From: an uncultured Bacteroidales bacterium
GTDB lineage: Bacteria > Bacteroidota > Bacteroidia > Bacteroidales > Bacteroidaceae
DNA: 64,000 nt
Reading direction: 5' to 3'
Assembly (NCBI GenBank): GCA_902781515.1
Contig: CACZJU010000010.1
Location: 1-64,000 of the forward strand
Made by a program: the position numbers and the translations under genes. Every line of letters begins with the position of its first letter. Within the stretch, counting starts at the first letter, position 1. The notes beneath the pieces are model-generated. The model was not told the origin of the DNA. It worked only from the letters and a program-made list of their open reading frames with translations, and searched no databases. Below are positions 41,037 through 47,974 of the stretch, piece after piece.

Positions 41037-42092
41037 ATGTTCCTACTGGGCAAGAACATGGACGAGCTGCGCTTGGTGGCCCAAACCGTGGGACTGCCAG
41101 CATTTGCCGCCAAGCAAATGGCGCAATGGATTTATGCGCATGGTGTAGCTGATATTGATGAGATGACAAACATCTCGAAGCAGGCACGTGCAAAGCTCAA
41201 GGAACAGTATTCAGTAGGGCGTCGTGCCCATTCCCTCGTACAAACATCTGTTGACGGCACTCGCAAGTATCTCTTTCCTACGGAAAGTGGACATTTCGTA
41301 GAGTCTGTCTTCATTCCCGACCGCGACCGAGCTACGCTGTGCGTATCCAGTCAGGTGGGATGTAAGATGGGTTGCCAGTTCTGTATGACCGGGCGGCAGG
41401 GGTTCGATGGTCAACTGTCGGCTGGCGACATTCTGAATCAGATATATTCTTTGCCCGAGCGTGAGCAACTGACCAACATAGTATTCATGGGGCAGGGTGA
41501 GCCTTTCGACAATCTGGATGCCGTGTTGCGTGCGACAGAACTGCTGACTGCCGACTATGGGTTGGCTTGGAGTCCACGCCGCATTACCGTCAGTACTGTG
41601 GGATTGCGCAAGGGAATGGAACGTTTCCTGCGTGAGAGTCAGTGCCATCTGGCTGTGTCGCTTCACAATCCGTTCCCTGCCGAACGTGCTGCGATGATGC
41701 CTGCAGAAAAGGCTTGGTCGCTGACGGAGTTCCTGCCAATGTTGGCTCAGGAGGACTGGACAGGACAGCGCCGCCTGTCGTTTGAATACATAGTGTTCGA
41801 GGGCCTCAATGACTCGAAGGCACATGCACGTGAACTGGTGAGACTGCTGGCTCCGCTGCATTGTCGCGTCAACCTCATACGTTTCCATACCATTCCCGAC
41901 AGCCCCTTCCGAGGTGCTTCGGAGTTTACGATGACCAGTCTGCGTGACTATCTCAGTCGGCATGGCATCACTGCCACCATTCGCGCCAGTAGAGGTGAGG
42001 ACATCATGGCTGCCTGCGGCCTGCTGAATACGGCAGAGAACCCCTCCTCCAACCTCCTCCCGAGGGAGGATAGCATTACTAAAACTCTTTAA
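41037..42092 (+). CDS. rlmN: 23S rRNA (adenine-2503-C2) methyltransferase RlmN
   Basis: A 351-residue radical SAM enzyme that methylates A2503 of 23S rRNA and A37 of some tRNAs. The iron-sulfur motif CxxxCxxC is CKMGCQFC near residues 109-116. NIVFMGQGEPFDN, TVSTVGLRKGMERF and LAVSLHNPFP are conserved family segments, and a late Cys (MAACGLL) matches the second methyl-carrying cysteine. It begins 19 bases after tRNA-Leu and probably shares its promoter. The C-terminal end is encoded by a CCTCC-rich repeat. Confidence 0.95.
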   Translation: MFLLGKNMDELRLVAQTVGLPAFAAKQMAQWIYAHGVADIDEMTNISKQARAKLKEQYSVGRRAHSLVQTSVDGTRKYLFPTESGHFVESVFIPDRDRATLCVSSQVGCKMGCQFCMTGRQGFDGQLSAGDILNQIYSLPEREQLTNIVFMGQGEPFDNLDAVLRATELLTADYGLAWSPRRITVSTVGLRKGMERFLRESQCHLAVSLHNPFPAERAAMMPAEKAWSLTEFLPMLAQEDWTGQRRLSFEYIVFEGLNDSKAHARELVRLLAPLHCRVNLIRFHTIPDSPFRGASEFTMTSLRDYLSRHGITATIRASRGEDIMAACGLLNTAENPSSNLLPREDSITKTL

Positions 42093-42102
42093 TTAATTTA
42101 TC

Positions 42103-43179
42103 ATGAATATCGTAAATAAAATCCAAACATATATACTCCCCGCCCTCGGGAGGGGATTGGGGGTGGGGTCGCTCCTACTTCTCTTTTTTTCCTGCAAGAA
42201 TGGACAACTGGCGGTGCCTCATGCCAGCGGACGACCTTATGAGGTGCTTGTGGTGATGGACAAGGAGATGTGGGAGGCTCCTGTAGGAAGAGCCTTGTTC
42301 CAAGTTCTTGATACTGACATTCCAGGACTGCCACAACCCGAACGCTCGTTCCACATATCGCAAGTGGCTCCGCGAGACATGAACCGCACGCTGAGCATCT
42401 TCCGCAATATCATAGAGGTGGAAATAGACCACTCGATATATTCAAAGACGAGTATGAAGTTCGTGCGTAACGTTTATGCCGATGAACAGGTGATTTTGCG
42501 CATTCGCAGCAACTCAAACGAGTCGTTCATACAGTTCGTCACAGAACATCGTCAGGACATTATCGACTTCTTCACAAAGATGGAGATGAACCGCCTGTGT
42601 GTGGACCTCAGCAAGAAATATTCAAGACTGACTTATGACTTGGCAAAGGAAATATTCGGCTGCGAACTGCGTGCTCCAGAGGAACTGAAGAATTACAAGA
42701 AAGGTAAGGACTTCCTGTGGACTACAAACAACACGGCAAGCGGTATGGTAAGCATTATGATGTATTCATACCCATACGAAGGTCCTGAAACATTCAATAA
42801 GAAATACATCCTGCACAAGCGCGACTCTGTGCTCCGTATAAATATGCCGGGAAGCGAACCGGACATGTATATGCAGACAGATACTGCGTTCACCGATGTG
42901 AAGCCCATAGTGGTTCACCACAAATACGCTATGGAGGCTCGCGGTCTGTGGTATATGAAGCACGATGGAATGGGAGGTCCTTTCGTCAGCCACAGTCGAG
43001 TGGACACCGAGAACAATCGCGTGGTAGTGGTAGAAGGTTTCGTGTTTGCACCTGAAAAGATGAAGCGCGGACTCATGCGTCGCATGGAGGGTTCGCTCTA
43101 TATGCTGCTCCTGCCCGAAGAACAACAGACTGAAATAGATACTTCTCTTGAGGAAGATTCAATAACATCAAAAAAGTAA
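42103..43179 (+). CDS. DUF4837 family lipoprotein
   Basis: A 358-residue protein. After a signal region it has a lipobox-like FFSCKNG near residue 31, then the DUF4837 pattern: GRPYEVLVVMDKEMWEAPVG, RNVYADEQVILRIRSNSNES, LWTTNNTASGMVSIMMYSYP and GLWYMKHDGMGGPFVSHSRVD. Family members are Bacteroidetes envelope proteins of unknown role. The signal sequence is partly encoded by a G/C-rich repeat (42136-42170), giving an unusual ALGRGLGVGS stretch. It lies 10 bases after rlmN and 20 before pdxA. Confidence 0.85.
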   Translation: MNIVNKIQTYILPALGRGLGVGSLLLLFFSCKNGQLAVPHASGRPYEVLVVMDKEMWEAPVGRALFQVLDTDIPGLPQPERSFHISQVAPRDMNRTLSIFRNIIEVEIDHSIYSKTSMKFVRNVYADEQVILRIRSNSNESFIQFVTEHRQDIIDFFTKMEMNRLCVDLSKKYSRLTYDLAKEIFGCELRAPEELKNYKKGKDFLWTTNNTASGMVSIMMYSYPYEGPETFNKKYILHKRDSVLRINMPGSEPDMYMQTDTAFTDVKPIVVHHKYAMEARGLWYMKHDGMGGPFVSHSRVDTENNRVVVVEGFVFAPEKMKRGLMRRMEGSLYMLLLPEEQQTEIDTSLEEDSITSKK

Positions 43180-43199
43180 AACCTCATAATCTCAAAATT

Positions 43200-44327
43200 A
43201 TGGAACAAGAAAACAGAATACGCATCGGAATCACCTGTGGTGATGCGAACGGAATAGGTTACGAAGTTATATTTAAGACATTTGCAGAACCTACGATTTT
43301 CGAGCTCTGCACGCCCGTTCTCTATGGCAATCCCCGTATTGCCACATATCATCGTAAGGGCTTGAACCTGAACACGAACTTCGCTGCCATTCAGAATGCA
43401 TCGGAGGCTCTGCCAGACAGACTGAATTTGGTGGTGGTGGACGATTCGGAGGTGAAGGTAGAACTGGGCTCGGCTTCTCAGGAGGCAGGTCAGCAGGCAC
43501 TGATGTCTCTCGACAAGGCTCTCCGCGATTATAGTGAGGGTAAAATCGACGTTATCGTTACCGCTCCCATAAATAAGAATACCATTCAGAGCGAGAAATT
43601 CCATTTCCCCGGTCATACCGAATATATTCAGGATAAGTTGGGAAAGGGCAGCGAGGCGCTGATGATTCTGATGAACGAACGCTTGCGCGTGGCATTGGTA
43701 ACTACCCATCTGCCTATTTCTCAGGTGGCTAGTGCAATCACTGAGGAGTCGGTGTTGGCTAAATTACGCATTCTGAACCGTTCGCTGCTGCGCGATTTTG
43801 CTTTGTCGGCACCGCGTATTGCAGTTCTGGCTCTTAATCCTCATGCCGGTGACAACGGTCTGCTTGGAGCCGAGGAACAGCAGGTTATCGTTCCTGCCAT
43901 AGAGAAGGCTAATGCAGAGGGTATTGCGGCATTTGGTCCGTATGCTGCCGATGGATTCTTCGGTTCACATGCCTACGACCATTTCGATGCCGTCTTGGCA
44001 ATGTATCACGACCAGGGGCTTACGGCCTTCAAGGCTCTGGCTATGGATGATGGGGTTAACTTCACTGCAGGACTGCCTGTAGTCCGTACCAGTCCGGCTC
44101 ATGGTACTGCCTACGATATTGCCGGTCGTGGCGAGGCTGATGAGAATTCGTTCCGTCAGGCAATATTCATTGCTACGGATATCTGGAGAAACCGTAAGTT
44201 CTTCGACGAGAGCGTTGCCAATCCGCTTCCAAAGCTTTATCAGGACCGTCGTGAGGACATGGGCGGACCGCGTCCGTTCCGTGATGGCAATTTCGAACGT
44301 CGTCCGCGACCCACCACAGAACAATAG
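43200..44327 (+). CDS. pdxA: 4-hydroxythreonine-4-phosphate dehydrogenase PdxA
   Basis: A 375-residue enzyme of pyridoxal 5'-phosphate synthesis (DXP-dependent route), oxidising 4-phosphohydroxy-L-threonine. Signatures: GITCGDANGIGYEVI at the start, the His of FPGHTEYIQ, and the metal/substrate His residues of AYDHFDAVLAMYHDQGL, then VRTSPAHGTAYDIAGRG. The C-terminal tail is Arg/Pro-rich (GPRPFRDGNFERRPRP), longer than in Escherichia coli. It is followed within 3 bases by a membrane protein gene. Confidence 0.94.
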   Translation: MEQENRIRIGITCGDANGIGYEVIFKTFAEPTIFELCTPVLYGNPRIATYHRKGLNLNTNFAAIQNASEALPDRLNLVVVDDSEVKVELGSASQEAGQQALMSLDKALRDYSEGKIDVIVTAPINKNTIQSEKFHFPGHTEYIQDKLGKGSEALMILMNERLRVALVTTHLPISQVASAITEESVLAKLRILNRSLLRDFALSAPRIAVLALNPHAGDNGLLGAEEQQVIVPAIEKANAEGIAAFGPYAADGFFGSHAYDHFDAVLAMYHDQGLTAFKALAMDDGVNFTAGLPVVRTSPAHGTAYDIAGRGEADENSFRQAIFIATDIWRNRKFFDESVANPLPKLYQDRREDMGGPRPFRDGNFERRPRPTTEQ

Positions 44328-44330
44328 TCT

Positions 44331-45347
44331 GTGACTAATCGCTACCGTAATATATTTCTATTTATAGGCGTGGCGGCTATTGCCGTCATGCTCTTTTCTT
44401 TTGATATGTCGTGGGCTGAAGTGGGTGCTCACATACGCAGGGCGGGCTATTGGTTCCCGGCTGTCATAGTGCTGTGGCTATTCATATATATAATTAATGC
44501 GCGCGCGTGGCAGATTATCGTCAATGAAGGAAATCGGAAGCCTCGCATTGGTTTCCTGCGTATATTCAAATACACGGTATCGGGCTATTCATTGAACAGT
44601 GTGACGCCAGTGGGATTACTTGGTGGCGAGCCTTATCGCATTATGGAACTCTCACCTCTCGTAGGTCGTGCCAAGGCTACCAGCAGTGTCATTCTTTATG
44701 CCATGATGCATATCTTTTCCCACTTCTGCTTTTGGATATTCTCGTTGGGGGTATTCCTTGTGCGTTATGCTCATGCGCTGTCATTGTCAATGCTCATTGT
44801 TTTGGGGGCAATTCTTCTGTTTTGCCTCGTAGGCGTGAAGTTCTTTGTTATGGGATACCGCTATGGTCTGGTGCAGAAGACTGTGTCTGTGTTTTCCCGT
44901 CTACCCTTGGTAGGAGCGCGTATTCAGCGTGTTGCCGAATCCCATGCTGAGGGCTTACAGACAGTTGACGAACAGATTTCGGCTTTGCACACGCAGCGTC
45001 CTCTCGTATTCTACCGCAGCCTGTTTCTTGAGTTCTTTGCCCGCTTGGTGGGATGTTTCGAGTTGCAGTTCATTCTCTTTATCTTCAATCCCAGCATATC
45101 CTATTGGGATTGTTTGCTGATGCAGGCTTTCGTCTCGCTCTTTGCCAATCTTTTCTTCTTCATACCTATGCAAATGGGCTCTAAAGAGGGCGGACTTGCC
45201 ATATTTACCAGCGTTCTCCACATGAATGGTTCTTATGGTGTCCTCACAGGTCTGATTACTCGTCTTCGCGAACTCATCTGGATTGCCATAGGTCTCCTTC
45301 TAATCCGCTTTGGCAATAAAAAACAGGTAAAATCAAATATTTTTTAA
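44331..45347 (+). CDS. Flippase-like membrane protein (LPG synthase TM / UPF0104 family)
   Basis: A 338-residue protein with about eight membrane helices, starting at GTG 44331 three bases after the pdxA stop. ARAWQIIVNEGNRKPRIGFL, YSLNSVTPVGLLGGEPYRIM and FFIPMQMGSKEGGLAIF are typical of the lysylphosphatidylglycerol synthase transmembrane region family (UPF0104). The soluble aminoacyl-transfer domain is missing, so it is probably a lipid or glycolipid translocator and not a synthase. Substrate unknown. Confidence 0.82.
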   Translation: MTNRYRNIFLFIGVAAIAVMLFSFDMSWAEVGAHIRRAGYWFPAVIVLWLFIYIINARAWQIIVNEGNRKPRIGFLRIFKYTVSGYSLNSVTPVGLLGGEPYRIMELSPLVGRAKATSSVILYAMMHIFSHFCFWIFSLGVFLVRYAHALSLSMLIVLGAILLFCLVGVKFFVMGYRYGLVQKTVSVFSRLPLVGARIQRVAESHAEGLQTVDEQISALHTQRPLVFYRSLFLEFFARLVGCFELQFILFIFNPSISYWDCLLMQAFVSLFANLFFFIPMQMGSKEGGLAIFTSVLHMNGSYGVLTGLITRLRELIWIAIGLLLIRFGNKKQVKSNIF

Positions 45348-45356
45348 TTTTTAATT

Positions 45357-45386
45357 TTTGATTTTTAATTTTTTGTTGTACCTTTG
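45357..45386 (+). promoter_or_regulatory. Promoter of tRNA-Ser
   Basis: TTTG at 45357-45360 and TACCTTTG at 45379-45386 with 18 bases between. The AT-rich stretch of AATTTTTAATTTTTGATT units lies around it. Confidence 0.55.
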
Positions 45387-45424
45387 CAGCGCTTTTGACC
45401 AGAAGCCACTTGAAAAGAGTGTTC

Positions 45425-45509
45425 GGAGAGATGGTAGAGTGGTCGATTACACCGGTCTTGAAAACCGGCGTGCTGAGAGGCACCGGGGGTTCGAATCCCT
45501 CTCTCTCCG
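45425..45509 (+). tRNA. tRNA-Ser (anticodon UGA)
   Basis: An 85-base class II tRNA. Acceptor GGAGAGA pairs perfectly with TCTCTCC. The anticodon stem CCGGT/ACCGG encloses CTTGAAA with anticodon TGA at 45459-45461. A long variable arm and the T-loop GTTCGAATC complete it, with discriminator G. CCA is not encoded. Confidence 0.97.
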
Positions 45510-45514
45510 CAAAG

Positions 45515-45540
45515 AAGGCAACCATTGGGTTGCCTTTTCC
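45515..45540 (+). terminator. Terminator between tRNA-Ser and purN
   Basis: A perfect 9-bp stem, AAGGCAACC (45515-45523) with GGTTGCCTT (45528-45536), and a 4-base loop followed by a T-rich run. It ends the tRNA transcript and lies just beyond the convergent purN stop. Confidence 0.85.
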
Positions 45541-45544
45541 TTTT

Positions 45545-46138
45545 CTAAAAATCGGAAAGTAGTTGTTTGATGACGGAGGGGAAATGCTCCATCTCCAACT
45601 GATGCTCTTTCTCAGCAATATCATCTACTGTGTCGTCAGGAGATATGGCTGTTCGGAACTGTGCTATTATTTGTCCACCGTCGCATACCGGTGTAACATA
45701 GTGCACCGTCATTCCAGTCTCTGTGTCACCAGAGGCTTTTACGGCTTCGTGAACATGATGTCCCCACATACCTTTACCACCGTATCGTGGCAGGAGAGCA
45801 GGGTGAAGATTGATAATGCGGCGTGGGAATGAATCAATCAGAAAATCGGGTACGATGGGCAGAAAACCAGCCAACACCACCATGTCTGTATCATAGCGCG
45901 AGAGCAGCGGCAGCATGTAATCGGGGTTGTTCAAAAGTTCTTTTGTGATTACCTCGGTGGGGACATTCAACCGTCGAGCTCGTTCGAGCACTCCAGCATC
46001 TGGTTTATTGCATACAACAATACTGACTTCAGCCAGAGGACTATTGGCAAAATAGCGTATTATGTTTTCGCAATTTGTGCCGCCTCCAGAGGCAAATATG
46101 GCCAGATGTTTCTTTTCCATACGTGGACTGCTATTCAT
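45545..46138 (-). CDS. purN: Phosphoribosylglycinamide formyltransferase PurN
   Basis: A 197-residue enzyme of purine synthesis that formylates GAR using 10-formyl-THF. Conserved parts: FASGGGTNCENII, VVCNKPDAGVLERA, VLAGFLPIVPDFLID with the following INLHPALLPRYGGKGMWG (catalytic Asn-His), and ETGMTVHYVTPVCDGG carrying the catalytic Asp. A promoter-like TATTTTTGC precedes the ATG at 46138 on the minus strand; the ATG at 46120 is an alternative. Divergent from the Na/Pi symporter gene. Confidence 0.94.
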   Translation of the reverse strand: MNSSPRMEKKHLAIFASGGGTNCENIIRYFANSPLAEVSIVVCNKPDAGVLERARRLNVPTEVITKELLNNPDYMLPLLSRYDTDMVVLAGFLPIVPDFLIDSFPRRIINLHPALLPRYGGKGMWGHHVHEAVKASGDTETGMTVHYVTPVCDGGQIIAQFRTAISPDDTVDDIAEKEHQLEMEHFPSVIKQLLSDF

Positions 46139-46174
46139 TTTGACTTTGCAAAAATAGGCTTTTTCGCTTATTTA

Positions 46175-46206
46175 TTTTGCTTAATCCATGCTTTTCATTA
46201 TCTTTG
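46175..46206 (+). promoter_or_regulatory. Promoter of the Na/Pi symporter gene
   Basis: TTTTG at 46175-46179 and TATCTTTG at 46199-46206, 20 bases apart. It sets the symporter start at 46229, not the upstream ATG-like codon that would run over purN. Confidence 0.6.
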
Positions 46207-46228
46207 CGACATAATTTTAACAAAATTT

Positions 46229-47974
46229 ATGTCTTATTTAGTGCTTTTTAAGCTTCTGGGTTCACTCGCTCTGCTTATGTTCGGTATGAAGACAATGAGT
46301 GAAGCTCTGCAGAAGATGGCCGGTCCGCAATTGCGACACGTCCTGGGTGCAATGACCACCAACCGCTTTACCGGTATGCTTACTGGAACCTTGGTTACAG
46401 CTTCGGTACAGTCCTCAACTGCCACAACAGTGATGACGGTTTCGTTTGTGAATGCCGGTTTGCTGACACTGGCTCAGGCCATATCCATTATTATGGGTGC
46501 AAACATTGGCACCACGCTGACGGCTTGGATTATGTCGGCAGGTATGTCCTTCGACATTACCAGCGCGGTATATCCGGCATTTTTCATTGGTATTATACTG
46601 ATTTACCAAAAGAAATACCGCTATATCGGCGACTTCCTGTTTGGTTTGTCATTCCTGTTGCTTGGCTTGGGTACGTTGCGTGCTACGGGAACGGAGATGC
46701 ACCTCGGCGAGAATCAGGCTTTGCTTGACTTCTTTGCTTCGTTCGACCCCGATTCGTTCTTTACAACCGTTGTATTCCTTTTTTTGGGTGGAATAATGAC
46801 ATTCTGTGTGCAGTCTTCTGCTGCGGTTATGGCTATTACCATGATTCTGTGCTCCAGCGGTGCGCTTCCCATTTATCAGGGTATAGCTTTGGTGATGGGT
46901 GAGAACATAGGTACTACCGTAACATCTAATCTGGCAGCGTTGTCGGCTAACACACAGGCACGTCGTGCAGCCTTTGCACACATGTTCTTCAACGTGTTCG
47001 GTGTGATATGGATATTATTCGTATTCCGTCCGTTTGTGGATATGGTTTGCGGATGGGTAGGTTACGATGTCGATATGTCGAAGGAAGCGGTTGATGTTTC
47101 TGTATTCCTTGCCAATGCGGCTAAACTGAGCTTCGTCCTGGCAGCGTTCCATACTTCATTTAATGTGGTAAATACCTTTATTCTTATATGGTTTATTCCT
47201 CAGATTGAGAAGTTCGTATGCTGGGTCATCAAGTCCAAGGCTGTAGATGAGGAGGAGGATTTCCGTCTGCACTTTATTACGGCTGGCTTCATGAAGACTC
47301 CGGAACTTTCGGTGTTGGAGGCACAGAAGGAAATACAAGCATTCTCGGACCGTATGCAACGTATGTTCGGTATGGTACAGGAATTGTTGGATAAGTCTGC
47401 AACGAGCAACAGAAACAGAACCAGTGAAGCTGACTTTACCAAGCTGTTCTCGCGAATCGAGAAATACGAGAGCATATCCGACAGTATGGAGCTGGAGATT
47501 GCAGAGTATCTGGAAAGTGTTTCTGACGCTCATCTCAGTGACGACACTAAGGCTAAGATTCGTGCAATGTTGCGTGAGGTTTCCGAGTTGGAGTCGATAG
47601 GTGATTCGTGCTACAATATGGCACGCACCATCAACCGTAAGTATGCTACTAAGGAAGACCACTTCATTGAGACACAGTATGAACATCTGCACCAGATGAT
47701 GAGTCTCATTGACCATGCCTTAACGCAGATGAACCTGTTGATGGGTGGTCGTAAGGAAGCTTACAACATTAACCGTACCAAGAATATCGAGAACGAAATC
47801 AATAATTATCGCAACCAGTTGAAGTCACAGAACATAAGCGATATCAACAATCACGAGTACACTTATGCTGTAGGTACCATCTATATGGACCTCATCAATG
47901 AGTGCGAGAAGTTGGGTGACTACGTTGTGAATGTCGTCGAGGCACGTATGGGTGTCCGTCAGCGAATTGCGTAA
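46229..47974 (+). CDS. Na+/phosphate symporter family protein with PhoU-like tail
   Basis: About 581 residues from ATG 46229. Two inverted repeats carry the NptA/SLC34 signature QSS: TGTLVTASVQSSTATTVMTV and FCVQSSAAVMAITM, each followed by a GANIGTTLTAW or GENIGTTVTSN segment. About eight membrane helices occupy the first 350 residues. The C-terminal 200 residues are helical and PhoU-like (ESISDSMELEIAEYLESVSD), typical of bacterial members. It probably imports phosphate with sodium. Converges with the GH2 gene with no gap. Confidence 0.92.
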   Translation: MSYLVLFKLLGSLALLMFGMKTMSEALQKMAGPQLRHVLGAMTTNRFTGMLTGTLVTASVQSSTATTVMTVSFVNAGLLTLAQAISIIMGANIGTTLTAWIMSAGMSFDITSAVYPAFFIGIILIYQKKYRYIGDFLFGLSFLLLGLGTLRATGTEMHLGENQALLDFFASFDPDSFFTTVVFLFLGGIMTFCVQSSAAVMAITMILCSSGALPIYQGIALVMGENIGTTVTSNLAALSANTQARRAAFAHMFFNVFGVIWILFVFRPFVDMVCGWVGYDVDMSKEAVDVSVFLANAAKLSFVLAAFHTSFNVVNTFILIWFIPQIEKFVCWVIKSKAVDEEEDFRLHFITAGFMKTPELSVLEAQKEIQAFSDRMQRMFGMVQELLDKSATSNRNRTSEADFTKLFSRIEKYESISDSMELEIAEYLESVSDAHLSDDTKAKIRAMLREVSELESIGDSCYNMARTINRKYATKEDHFIETQYEHLHQMMSLIDHALTQMNLLMGGRKEAYNINRTKNIENEINNYRNQLKSQNISDINNHEYTYAVGTIYMDLINECEKLGDYVVNVVEARMGVRQRIA

